64,000 nt of DNA from Zanthoxylum bungeanum (taxonomy: Eukaryota; Streptophyta; Magnoliopsida; Sapindales; Rutaceae), in the NCBI GenBank assembly GCA_019454045.1, contig SKCR01026792.1:1-64000 (forward strand), in the 5' to 3' direction. Below the pieces are notes generated by a model. That model did not search any database. It was given only the letters and a program-made list of their open reading frames with translations, and was not told the origin of the DNA. Each line of letters begins with the position of its first letter. Position 1 is the first letter of the stretch. Position numbers and translations under genes: made by a program. Positions 34,019 through 45,948 of this stretch are shown here, piece by piece.

Positions 34019-34079
34019 GTCAAAAATTTGTACTTTAGCGTCGAAAAATTTCGACGCTAAAGACCCTTTTTTTGTAGCA

Positions 34080-34406
34080 CACAATAGAGGAAATGTGAGA
34101 GGAAAACTCTTCTTTTATTACACCACAAAAGAATTACAAAGCTTTATACAAAAATTTTACAAAAAAACCTCTCAACCCTCTTTACTCTCTATTCTCACAC
34201 TTCTGGGATTTCTGGGATGCTTAACAATGGTCGAGCTCATTTTTATAGTGCCCAAGACGCGTGAACAGTGTCACACGCCTTGGACACGTTTTGCCAACTT
34301 TGCATGCAAGTTGGCAGGGGTTCCTTTCTTCTTTCGGCTCCTTTCTCTTCAACTTTCGGTGCTGGTGCATGCCAACTGCACTTGTTGCATGCAGACTACT
34401 TCAACA
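34080..34406 (-). repeat. Copia-3 3' LTR, inner fragment
   Basis: It resumes the LTR interrupted at 14535 and matches 51665-51992 with about ten differences by eye. It ends ACTTCAACA, followed by a purine tract on the minus strand (AAGGGGAGATT), the polypurine tract. Confidence 0.9.
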
Positions 34407-34569
34407 AATCTCCCCTTCGGTGAAGATTTGCCCCAAAATCTGAGCCGACCATCAATAATCCAAATCCGGATCCTCAAAAGGATCCACCCCTGGCTGCATC
34501 TGTATGACTGCCTACGTACCCTGAGTTGGGATCAAGACAATCGTAGTTCTCTGAATCTCTCCACTCTGA

Positions 34570-35523
34570 CTATGTGGAGAGTTTTGTCATCCCGGCTATG
34601 GCACGACAGATTTCAAGCTTCTCCTTCGGTAAAACCTTCTTGAACATATTGGCACTGTTGTCGTCGGTGTGAATTTTCCTGAGTTCTAACAGCCTTGAGC
34701 TCATGACGTCCCGTATCCAGTGATACCTCACATCGATATATTTTGACCTCAAATGAAAGGTGGAATTTTTACCGAGATAGATAGCACTCTGGCTATCGCA
34801 GTACAAAGTGTACTTATCCTGCTTGAAACCCAATTCCTGGATGAATGTCTTCATCCACAGCAATACCTTGCAAGCTTCTGTCACTGCAATGAATTCTGCC
34901 TCTGTTGTAGAAAGTGCAACACATCTCTCAACCTAGACTGCCATGCCACAGCTCCTCTTGAGAGAGCAATTAGATACCCCGAAGTACACTTTCGGGTATC
35001 CACATCTCCTGCCATATCTGAATCGGTGTAGCCCATCAACACTGGCTTTTCACTGTTTCCAAAACATAATCTCATCTTGGATATGCCTCGAAGATACCGC
35101 ATTATCCATTTGACAGCATTCCAGTGTTCTCTTCCTGGGTTTGACATAAACCGGTTGACCAATCCAACTGCGTGTGCTAAGTCTGGCCTCGTGCACACCA
35201 TGTCATACATAAGACTTCCCACTGCTGAGGTGTATGGAACTTGTTTCATTTCTTCCTTCTCTGTCTCAGTAGAGGGACTATGTTGTGTACTCAATCTAAA
35301 GTGGGTAGCAAGAGGAGTGCTAACCGCTTTAGCCTTGTCCATCTGGAATCTCTGAAGTACCTTCTCGATGTACTCCTCATGTGACAAGTATAATCTCCCG
35401 GCTTTCCGATCACAGCCGATCCCGATGCCAAGAATCTGTTTTGCTGGCCCCAAGTCTTTAATCTCAAAAGACTTACTCAGTTGCTGCTTCAAAGATTCCG
35501 GCCAACAATCAACATATCATCTA
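34570..35523 (-). pseudogene. Copia-3 RT C-terminal part and RNase H
   Basis: Reading leftward from the insertion point: DDMLIVGRN (second half of YVDD), then KSFEIKDLGPAKQILGI, TRPDLAHAVGL and GYTDSDMAGDVDTRKSTSGY-like RNase H start. A frameshift near 34885 follows. The rest of RNase H (TEACKVLLWMK, LYCDSQSAIYLGKN, KYIDVRYHWIRD) ends near 34570. A small deletion follows VGRN. The other half of the RT lies at 47999-48400, beyond the nested L2 element. Confidence 0.88.
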
Positions 35524-36954
35524 TGTTGGATTCTATTAAGGTCCCAAGATCATAAACAAGCATGAAATATGTGCGAATACAAATCAATGAAGTTGCGGAA
35601 TACTCACATCGATCGGTTGAACGACGCGTGACGAACAAAAACTTAAAACTGCTCAGTGTGAAGCTCACGGCAGTGGCTGTGTGCAGCTCACTGGTTTCGC
35701 TGATTTGTCTCCAAGTTTTGAGCTCCAAGCTTCGTCAAACGATTCCCGCTCATGGGTGGACTTCCCTATCACCTTCGCATGTCTCTCGGAGTGCTAGCTC
35801 TTGTGATTTTTGCCACAAAAATCACACACTCAAGCTTCCCATCTCACGGTTTCTTGACAGAAACCAGTAAGTATTTTGCCTCCTTGGGCGTGTGAGAGAG
35901 AGAGATGAGAGAAAGAGAGAGTTGTATTTATTGGTTCCAAATTTGTGTATTAAATACTCAAATGTGAATTTCAAATTCATTTGGAATGAATTTGGCTTTC
36001 AAAAGGTCAAGCCTTAATGGCACCAACCACTCACATCACTTCCATCAATCATGAATAGTGACTTGTGTCAATCACTCAAAGTGAAAGACATCCATCACTT
36101 AATTGACGAATGATGTGACGCTAGAAGCGACTAGCGATTTGACGCTTGATTTGACTTGCGTGCCGCACTCGAATTTGAAATGCGAATGCGCTCGCAACTA
36201 ATCCCGGGCTCGGGTTCGCTAATTCCAAATTACTGAATTTTTCGTTTCGTCGTAATTAATGATTACGCCTAGCGAAATCACTATTCACGTCGCTAACGAA
36301 TTAATTCTAAATTAATTCGTTCGAATATATTAATTAATCGATTAATTCCAAATTAATCGTTATCTCCCTTTAATTGATATTTTATCCCAGATAAAATATC
36401 TCCGTAATTAATCCCAGATTAATTTTCTCTCTCTACTAATTAATCCCAGATTAATTTAGAGTGCGAGTCATACGTCATCGGTGAATCTTTGGGAAGCGAC
36501 CCATGAGATCCCTAGATATGTTGGCAGTAAATTCGGTCGTCGGACTATCCGAACACGTAAGTACCAAGTACTACGTTTTATCGATTTACAAGACAAGGTT
36601 GGCTTCTAACAAAGCGTCATGCCTACCCAATTCTCCAGAAATATCCTTACAGGAATAAAGGATCTATATCAGGCGTAGTATACGTAGTATTGCGTATTTC
36701 TGTCCAGTATCAGATGATCACGTGTTAGGCCTGGGGCTGGAATTATGTCTGCCTCATACGAAGCACATGTCGGATGTCTGGTAACTAGTCTCTATAATCG
36801 GATAAACATGACCTTGTCATTTTTTCCTGATGACTACAGTACTTAAGAGTACTAGTACCGTATCCTACGTGACCATCATCTCCATATGACTGGAGTGATA
36901 CTTCCATCTTGACATCACAGCCAACACACTACGATTCTCAATATACCCAGCATT
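35524..36954 (-). repeat. L2 left LTR, part 1
   Basis: It matches the start of the right LTR (45949 onward), with one ~70-bp deletion near 36325 relative to that copy. It ends at the GCATT target of the L1 solo LTR. Confidence 0.9.
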
Positions 36955-39567
36955 TGTTGGGGTTGGTGCTCAGAGCGCCAATCCGGACCGTATTTATGTA
37001 TGATTCATGAATACGAACATCCCCTTATTCCATAATACTACTTACTTAGTGGTTGCACCTCTTGTTTTTATATACGTATTCGATCTGATTACGATTAGAT
37101 TGAAACTAATGTGGTTTAGTGATATGTATATATTAGACAAAGACCCGATAATATATAATGCAATACACAGTTACAAAGATAGTTTGTAATTGACATTGGG
37201 AAGTGTTATTGCTAAAGATATATATTATCAAATAAAGTTCCTGGTCAAGATTCACTAACACGGGTCGGTTAGTCAAATTTGCTGAGACCAGTACATGTCG
37301 TATATCGAGACTTGGTCCGATGGTTTATCCCAATGAACCATGAGTCTAGGGAGACTCATATAGACGTGTAGGTGTTTATAGTGTATAAACACTGAACGGC
37401 TCACCGAAGATTCTTAATGGATGGTACGCCAACGTCAATAAGAATCTTCTCGGTTGAGTAGCATAGTGGTCCTTCGACTTGAGATACCACTGTGGATGTA
37501 TGAGACATCCTCTACACTTAGATGGCAGTCACGTCACCGATCTATTTAGATCAGACCTCCGCCTGTTCGTTGGGTGTGGACCGATCCTCAGGATATCCTG
37601 TGTGTGTCAAGATAGGATCCGTCAGTTCTGTGTACAGAGCATAGGTAGTCCATATATATTAGCAGTCTTTAAATCTGTGGCCACAGTATACATCGGAAGT
37701 AAGTTCCGAGTGTTATTTAGAGATTGCTAATAGATACGTCGACGAGATAATACCTATAGAGATTTGACGTTTACATCTATATCTCTGGGATTATCTGGAT
37801 ACCTGTGACGGAGGGATTATACGTATGCAATGACCTCGACCTGTATGATTCAGCGAGATTATCCGTGATCGTCATAATCTACGGGTGGATAGATTATGGA
37901 CACGAATTGGATTTCGTGACGGATATACCTGAATCTAGAGAGTCTCAATAATGAAACATACTCGTAGAGCACTAGGGCAACTTTTATGAATAATGATGAT
38001 TATTTATAAATCGTTTAAACGTTAACGAAAGATACATGCGAACGGGCCGAACCGTCATTTCCTAATTAATGTGTATTTGTATTTAATATATGATATTATT
38101 AAATACACATTAATAAATAGTCAAATAAAGGTATTTGACATATATCATCAATATATGTATTTGAGATATTTAAAGTAATATAATACATATATTTGATATA
38201 TTTGTATTTAATTAATTTTAATTATTTAATTGTTAAATGATTAATATAATTAAAATATAAATATCTCACCAAATGATAAAGTTAGGAAATGATTATAAGT
38301 GTAAATGTTTGACTTTACATTAAAGAAAGGTTGTCAAATTGAATTTGACTTCCTTGGATATTTATTTTAAATTGTTAAAATTAAAATATTTTTTTCTTTA
38401 TTTTTTGCTAAATTTCGGCCAAGACCTTAAATAAATATAAGTGTTATATTTTTAAGTTGCAATTGTTGACTTAGTTGAATAATTCATTAAAGTGTAATGA
38501 TTTAGAAAACAAGTTGACAAGTTGTAACTTTAATGAAACAAAATAATATCTAGATATTATTTCTTCAACCAAATTTCGGCCAAGGCTTATTTGGAGGAGA
38601 TAGATATTGTTTTGTTTCATTTTTAGGGTTTAAGAAGTTCATACACACAAAATAAACATAAAAGAAAGTTGAGAGAAAAGCTTGAAGGCTAAAGGAGAAA
38701 AGGCTTGAAAACTTGGATTTTGTAAGTCTTTCTTTAAAGCTTTCAACATGGAAATTGTTTCTAACATACTTGGCATCATTTTGTGTTGCTTTGATGTTCT
38801 TTCTTCTTTTATAGTTTATGTTTATTTGGTTTTGAACTTTGATGAAAGTGATGAGCATGTATAATGGAGAAAGCTTGTGACTAGTGTAGTTATAAGTATT
38901 CTTTTATGGTTTTGGAAACCTTGTTGCCATTCTAGAGTTGTTGACCCACTCTTAAATGACCTAGAATTGTTCTATAGTTGTTTCATTGTGTTGAGACTTG
39001 ATTTGGATGGAAGAAACATGATTGAAGTATTAGATTTAACCAATTTGGTCAAATTTGTCCAATTTGAAGAAATTGAAAAATTAGGGTTTAAGACCTTGTT
39101 CAAATTTGGGCTTTTCATATATTGTGTGCATTTGGATGTGTATATGATGCATATAAAGTTTCATGTTCATTGGATTACATCTTGATGTGTTTTGGATGCA
39201 TGAAATGACAAAGTGCACAAATGGCACCCTTAATGGTGCATTCGGCCAAAGTGAGAAAATTTGGGGATTTGGTTGCTTTTGGTGTTTTGATGTTTTGAAC
39301 ATGCTAAGTTCATCTTAGAAATGATTTAGAATCATTCAAAATTGATTGGATCAATTTCGGACTAAAATGGACAAAATACCATATAAGGGTAATTTGGTAA
39401 TTTCACTTGAATATGATTCATTTGAAATTTTGTTTCATAATTTGATTATTGGGCAATTAAATAAATATGTTTATTTAATTAATCCAAGAAAAAGTTTTGA
39501 AATCGGAAGATTCGATCTTCCGCCGCTTCCGCTGCGTTAACCGGATATAGCCCCTAAAACCCCTACA
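36955..39567 (+). repeat. Solo LTR of family L1 (2613 bp)
   Basis: It is the reverse complement of the L1 LTRs: starts TGTTGGGGTTGGTGCTC and ends AAACCCCTACA. Perfect GCATT duplications flank it (36950-36954 and 39568-39572). The internal region was lost, most simply by LTR-LTR recombination. The middle (about 38575-39185) carries ~600 bp unlike the other two L1 LTRs. Confidence 0.92.
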
Positions 39568-40123
39568 GCATTGGCGTACACAGAACTGTTAAAGCCCTGG
39601 ACGACCGCAACCAAAGTATATTGATTGTCGCAAGTATAGCGGTGCAAGTCTCAGGTTAGACCAAATACACTTACCCTGATTTCGAACTTCCATAGACACA
39701 TAGTCATACTACCAATGGAATTCCGAGGGGGTCTATCCAGAGCGAAGCTGTTTCCCGTACCATCGGTAAAACACAACCTCCTATTACACTTGCATGAGTA
39801 TCCTATACCCGAATATATGAGAACTATGTCGTTGTGCCCTCACAACGCGCACAAGTGTAATACTAGTCTTTTACATATTTATCGATGTCCAATCTCGATA
39901 ATACTCTGACTAGGGATATTTAATGATTTATCCTTCGTGGACTGATACTGTCTCATATCATTCTCCTTCCAGGAACAAATCATAAGAACCTCTCATCATT
40001 TATACATCTAGGTGATCTAATCACAAATGATAAGAGTGCAATCTCTTTTGTCACATAGTTAATTTGTACAACAACACCATGATCTGTACAAATAGTGACG
40101 CTATAGGTCATAATTGTCCAACA
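39568..40123 (-). repeat. L2 left LTR, part 2
   Basis: It resumes at GCATTGGCGTACACAG, matching the right LTR from 47436 onward, and ends TAATTGTCCAACA. Confidence 0.9.
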
Positions 40124-40137
40124 ATCTCCCACTTGGC

Positions 40138-40275
40138 CTATAGCCAGTCACTCGAGTGTCTTACACCCGAACTTTGTATGGTTGGCTCAAACTGCTGAGA
40201 AAAGGCTTTCGTCAGCGGATTTGCATGATTATCATCTGATGCGATTTATTCGATCATCACATCGCCACGATGTAT
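40138..40275 (-). pseudogene. L2 pol C-terminus remnant
   Basis: The minus-strand frame reads HRGDVMIE, stop, IASDDNHANPLTKAFSQQF ... GVRHSSDWL and ends at a TAG. This matches the end of Copia pol, whose consensus contains an NxADPLTK block. One internal stop and several atypical residues show decay. Confidence 0.75.
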
Positions 40276-41312
40276 GATCTGAACGAATCAGATGAATATC
40301 GAAGTATGTATCTGGATCGTTGATGAGACCATTAATTCTTTAGCATGTGCTGCAGCCTAGCTCAGCTGCTAACATAATTATATCTAATCTAATTAGATGT
40401 TATCGACCCAAATAGCTTCTATTGCCGCCTCAGCTGCAGTAATAACCTGCATTTGTTGTTTATTCGGTAACAGTATCTTGCTTGGAAGATTTCCAGCTCA
40501 CTATTTCGTTATTCAAACTGTATATTACCATTTTGCGACTCGTAGTCGTCTTATCGGTTAGGAAACTTGCAGTAGTGATCCCAGTCACTTCAAGTTCTCA
40601 TTCTCCATAGATTAAGATAACATCCTTAGTTCTCTAAGATACTAAGTATGTTCTTAACTTCAATCCAGTGACTATCACTTGGATTGGCCTGTTTGTGAAT
40701 CCATATGCTCAAAGCATATGAGACACCAGGTCGCGTACATTTTTCAATGTACGATTTCTCAGAGAGTTTTATCGAAAGCCAAGCTTTCACCGATTATTAT
40801 TATGGGAATATCATTTCCAAGAAATGACATATATTATCATTATTTATAGGACAGTATTGTCAGTACGCTCCCAATAACCCTCTTATATACACAAGAATCA
40901 TTTCGTTTTGAATTAAATCATAAACCATTATGATCACATCAAAATGATAATTCCAAGAACCTATGCTTGCTTCAATCCAAACATGGATCAAATAACCCGC
41001 AAACCTTGTTTGCTAGTTTTGGTACGATAAAATCGTCAGGATGTTGTAAACATCCTCCAAAAGGTTTCCTTTTCAGGAAAGCAATTTTCCCGTTCAGCTG
41101 ACATATTTCATAAATGAAATACGTAGCTTTAGCAAGCATTTATCCAAATGGATTTACCGTGGCGACAGGTAAAAGGTTGAATCGTAATCAACACAATATT
41201 GATAACGATACCTTTCCGCTAAAAGCCTAGCTTTATACGTTTGTATGTTGCCATCCATGTACGTCTTCCTTGAAGACTTATAGTACCAATGGGCACAATG
41301 CCTTGCGGTACA

Positions 41313-41546
41313 TCAACTAGTATCAAAACTTGTTGATATACATGGAATCCATTTCGGACTCATGACACTTTGCCATGATAGGGAGTCGATACCTTGTATC
41401 ACTTCCTCATACGTAGTCAGTTGGTATACCTCAATAAGATAGACATCTTTATGAGGTGAGATCAGAAACCCATACCCTAGGTTGTTTTCTGACTCTCTCC
41501 GACATACGCGGTTCTTGTGTATTCGAAGATTATGGTATATTTTCAT
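41313..41546 (-). pseudogene. L2 remnant of the pol linker before RT
   Basis: The frame includes YGFLISPHKDVYLIEVYQ, TTYEEVIQGIDSLSWQSVM. This fits the Copia pattern TTYEEAI..DS..W..AM at the integrase/RT junction. Continuation in shifted frames resembles the EMDSMYINK block. It is strongly decayed. Confidence 0.65.
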
Positions 41547-41799
41547 CCTTGATGAACTATTTATGTTCCATTAAGGAATGGGTGCCTTAAATAGTATCAC
41601 TCCGATTTTCATCGAGTTTTACTATCCTCCCACTTACCACTGCATATCGGTATTCCTCTTAGGAAAACCGCATGGTGAGCAACAATCTAATTGTTCTCAT
41701 GTGAGTTGTATAAGTACAATACTTATGGTATCCCTAGGATAACCTACAATTGGCACTTATCCAATTTGGGTTTTAGTTTGGTATCATCCAAACATATGC

Positions 41800-42012
41800 C
41801 TAACATTCCCAAATATCAGGAATGTTAAACCCGTTTCTTTCCCGTTCATATATAATATGATATCTGTCAAACAGATTTTTATGAACCTTATTCAAAATAA
41901 GTTCTGCACTGTTTATACTTATCCGTTGAAGGAAATGGTAGCTCAGAGCGACTAATGATTGCCTTATCATGTCTAACACAATTCGGTTAATCCGTTCGGA
42001 CAACCCCGTCAA
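41800..42012 (-). pseudogene. L2 integrase remnant
   Basis: TGLSERINRIVLDMIRQSL followed by AELILNKVHKNLFDRYHII recalls the Copia integrase region after the catalytic Glu (SERRNRTLLDMVRSM ... ILNKVPSK pattern). The order with the other remnants (integrase, linker, RNase H end from right to left) fits a minus-strand Copia pol. Confidence 0.7.
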
Positions 42013-43859
42013 AATGACGTGTTCCGGAGGAGTCCTTTTGAAAGAATACTATACTCTTTCAAGTATATTAGAAACTTATTGCTTAAGTATTTTCCATTAC
42101 GGTCTCACCGTGACGGTTTAATAATTTAGCCGATCTGTTTGTCTATTTCATGTCGAAACTTTAAAAGTTTCTGATTTGTGTTCTTTAAAAGAGACACATA
42201 ACCATAACGCGATGCCACATCCGTAAAGTCACGAAATATTCATATCCACATCTAGCCTAGCTAGACATGGGCCCACTTGCTTCACTATGAACTAGGGCTA
42301 ACATATAGGTGGCATTTACACTTTTACCAAGTAAATAGTGTTTTAGGCACTTTGCCCAATAAACTAGATTCGTAGACTTTATTTGATATGAGATCAAATA
42401 AGTTCTGGTACCCACTCTTCAAAAGTGTGGATATACGATTCTTGTTTAATTGTGTCCTAGACAACAATGCCACAATATGTTTCATCTGATCAAATCACTT
42501 TGAGCTATTTGTTTGTCATGTTATATGTTTGAGATATATTTATATTCAAAATATAAATTCTGTTATTCACATCTAATGTGTATATCTCAATATCATCTTT
42601 ATATAATGAAACACTTTAGTGTTGTAGAATATAAAGGTTCACCCGCAGCGGGTTAAACACTGATATAAAGATAATGTTTCTAGTCAAACCAGTTACATTA
42701 TAACAGTTCCCTAATTTAAGTACACACCCGAGGGTAGTTCCTAAAGTTAGGTATCTACGGTTACAACGGCGACTTTTGTCCCGTTTACAATTCGCAGATA
42801 AATCTCTATTGAAGTCAGTATCCTGTTCAAAACAGATTCTGAACATCAATATATATTTATATCACACTAAGTATCTAAAATCCAATTTTAATACTAGTAG
42901 TGAATATATTTTTGACAAGCATATTAGAAGTCGGAGCCTTGCTCGTCTTCAATTCCTTCATGTCTGCTTGTCCAAACGGCAGTCATGCTTCCGCGATCCC
43001 GTTTGCCACATTTAGTCAGACATCTTGGGATATGTCATTTATCTTCCCAGAAGACTATAATGATTTTGCCTTTGCCTATTGCAAATTTTGACTTTATCTC
43101 CTTGAGAATAGTCATTAACCCTCCAAGAGTTATTATTGCAATTAAGTACTTCAAAAATCTAAGTATAGATTTATGAAGATCCTTCAATTTCTTTATCATA
43201 CTTTAAGGATCTAATCCTTAGTTCTGATTCAGAAATTAAGGAGTCTACTGCGGTAAGTATAATGGATTAAGCACTAAAGTTATCATCACATAAATCTTCC
43301 AAAGATTATGCTCTACTATTTGCTTAACTCCGGGCTTAGGCTTAATATGTTATTTTATCAAATAAAGTAACTTATTATTTTTCAAGACCATCCTGAAATA
43401 TTTCCCAATTTGAAAATTAAACCATTTAAACACATTTGCCTTAGGATTATGTTTTAAATGTCAATCTTTCATTTATTTCTTGATTCTAATAGTCCAACTA
43501 TTTAATCAACGATTTAGGTACTATTTATTATATAATTACCAACTATTTAATCAACTATAATTTAATAGATTAAAATCAATTATATTGATTACTATAATCC
43601 AATTATAAAATCAACTATAAATGAATAGTTTGAATATAGTCCAACTACTTATTAAAACAACATTTAAATATTAGTCCAACTAACATTTAATTTATATGAC
43701 GAATGATATTTGTTTGAGCGCGTATGGCAAGTAATTAAACGAATATTGCAAATTCAATTCTTGCCTCCCACTATTTTTCGGCGAGCCTCTAACCCTCTGT
43801 CGAGTACTCGGGAAACCGTGTTTCCTAGTGGGCTAGGATCCCGTTAAATATCACACAAT

Positions 43860-44262
43860 CTTGACTTTGGCCAACAAATTGTATGATAATTAACTAGGTA
43901 GATCTCTAAGATCGATTGGATCCAATTCAATTCCTAGATCCGGTAGGGGGACATCCAAGTCCGAAACATATATCTTATATATGCCAATACATCCAATGTA
44001 TTACCAAACCTTTTTCCTTTGAATCAACTAAGCCTTGGCTTTGGCACAACAAACTTAGCGATCCCAGTTAAGCGCGACCCATTGACCATGGAAAGCTTCG
44101 TAATCAATGTCGATGGACAAGAAGTGGTCTTGACTTTGGCCAATAAACCACAACTTGGACAAGACACTGATATGGAACAAAGCATTCGTGATTCAAACAC
44201 ATCCTCGACGGACAAAGGCCTTGACTTTGGCCAACAAGCCAATTCCAGTCTCGAATCTTGAG
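43860..44262. repeat. Degenerate ~90-bp repeat in L2
   Basis: CTTGACTTTGGCCAACAA and variants occur at 43860, 44129 and 44220, with a weaker copy near 44034. Spacings are close to multiples of 90. The 80-codon plus-strand frame here is probably a by-product. Confidence 0.5.
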
Positions 44263-45930
44263 TGAGAATCACTCAATGGAAGGAAATATGCTTAATATTT
44301 TGCGAGGGTTTTTCGAGTGCAAATTGGCAACCAATTTATTATCTTTGTTAAGGTCTCATCATCATACACCCTTAAACATGCATTCTAAACACATAATAAA
44401 GCGCGTATAAATAAAATAATAATGATATGCGGATGGATACTTTACACATTGATCCTAGATCAAATCTCTCCATTTCTCTCTCCCGCTAGCACATGTATTA
44501 CTTCTACCCGTTACACTACACTTCTAAAGAACCTCATTTACATTGAGGGGATAGGTGAGAAAAGAATACAAAGAATATGGAGGTATAAGGCTGGACACGC
44601 AGGTCCAATTAATAAATCAAATTTATTACAACAATTTCTAAAATTGTCCCACCCAACTAATATCCATCCGATATACATTATTCATGAATCGCAACCATGT
44701 ATTCACACAAGCATGTTATCAATCAATCTAATCAAATTAATTAATCTGATAATTAGTGACCATCCAATGTTCAAACAATGATTTGATTTTTGCTCGAGTC
44801 AAACTCGTTTTGCGAATAAGTACTCAAAGTACGAATTTCGAATTAAATTAAACTACACAATTAAATCCAATTCAATTTGTATTTATTCTAATTCACTATT
44901 TAATTCCAAATTAATACTACACTTTATTAATAAACCTTTTACGACTTAAATCCAAATTAATCGTTACGGGTCTCAAAGGCCGATTAACATCTAATGTCAA
45001 TTTAATTAAAGTCCAATGGGCTTTTTTAATTTCTTGAGGCGTGGACTTTTGGTCAACTCGGGTCAAACCGAATAACCAAAATCAAATCCGGGAGTTACCC
45101 CATAAGTCCATAAATCAATTTAGGCCCATTAGGCCCAATTAAACTTTAAAGGTCCATTAGTCGCATTTGGGCTTTATGGAGGCGGTTTTGGGCCCAATTG
45201 GATCCAATCCAATTTGCCTTAACCCAACTTTGTACAACAGAGCCCAACAAGCCCAATTACAACACTTAAGCCCAATTTCACAAAATAGGCCTAAAATAAT
45301 TAAATCATAAAATTCCAAATTCCCAAATTAATTACCAAAGAGTATAACATGATTAATTCCCAAATTACATTCTTAAAACATCAATATACATAATTAATCA
45401 TGCTCATTAACATTAAATCATGTCCAACACAATTTAATCAAAAATCAACCCAAACATGCTACATATATGTCTCGGCCAAGGAGGGGATTTCATGTCCAAT
45501 TTCGAATTCAATCCAATCAAATCCAAATTAACATTAAATCATCATCCTCAATTGTTTCAAGTCATCCAATGATCAACGAAACAAAAATTCACCAAGACAT
45601 TTAGGGCTATAACTCTCGGCTTTTAGGGTTTATTATGCCAAATTACAAATCCAATCCAATTGAATCAAATTCAACATTAAATAAACATTCCCTAATGATT
45701 TCCAACACATCTAATGAATCAAAAAATCAAAATTCCAAGACATTTATGATCATCAACCATTCGGCCAACATATCCAATTTTGGGGAAAATTGTTCCAAAT
45801 CAATTTTCTTGAAATTGATCAAATCAACTTCAATTAAACATGTATTAAGCATACTCAAACATCCAATTCATCCAAATCATGCTAAAACATTTAACCCAAT
45901 TTTAAGCCCTAAATCAAATTTCATGCTCAA

Positions 45931-45947
45931 CCTTGCTCTAGATGCCA
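45931..45947 (-). promoter_or_regulatory. L2 primer-binding site (divergent)
   Basis: On the minus strand this reads TGGCATCTAGAGCAAGG, one base from the LTR end. It is similar to the canonical TGGTATCAGAGC but with changes. Confidence 0.6.
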
Positions 45948-45948
45948 T

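Larger units (their letters stand above)
14536..34079. mobile_element. CACTA-like non-autonomous transposon, itself interrupted by two LTR elements
   Basis: The left end reads TACTACAACAAAATAGACC and the inverted right end reads TGCTACAAAAAAAGGGTC, which are degenerate versions of CACTACAA-type TIRs. Both ends carry arrays of TTTAGCGTCGAAA in direct and inverted orientation, the subterminal repeat style of En/Spm elements. With the two nested LTR elements removed only ~1.2 kb remains, with no transposase. It lies inside the Copia-3 3' LTR. A clean 3-bp duplication could not be read because the target is an ACACAC run. Confidence 0.75.
40124..45948 (-). other. L2 internal domain, mostly non-coding
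   Basis: The left edge (ATCTCCCACTT on the plus strand) is the polypurine tract in reverse. Recognisable pol remnants on the minus strand are listed separately (40138-40275, 41313-41546, 41800-42012). From 42100 to 45930 I recognise no coding sequence, apart from a degenerate ~90-bp repeat at 43860-44262. The near-PBS half is rich in CCAATT-type sequence. Confidence 0.75.

Noticed and set aside
34753..35355. Plus-strand ORFs over the Copia-3 RNase H/RT and similar antisense ORFs elsewhere
   Set aside because: They are shadows of minus-strand pol with clear RT/RNase H motifs.
44019..44261. 80-codon plus-strand ORF in L2 as a gene
   Set aside because: It is antisense to the element and coincides with a degenerate ~90-bp repeat. 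No known motif.
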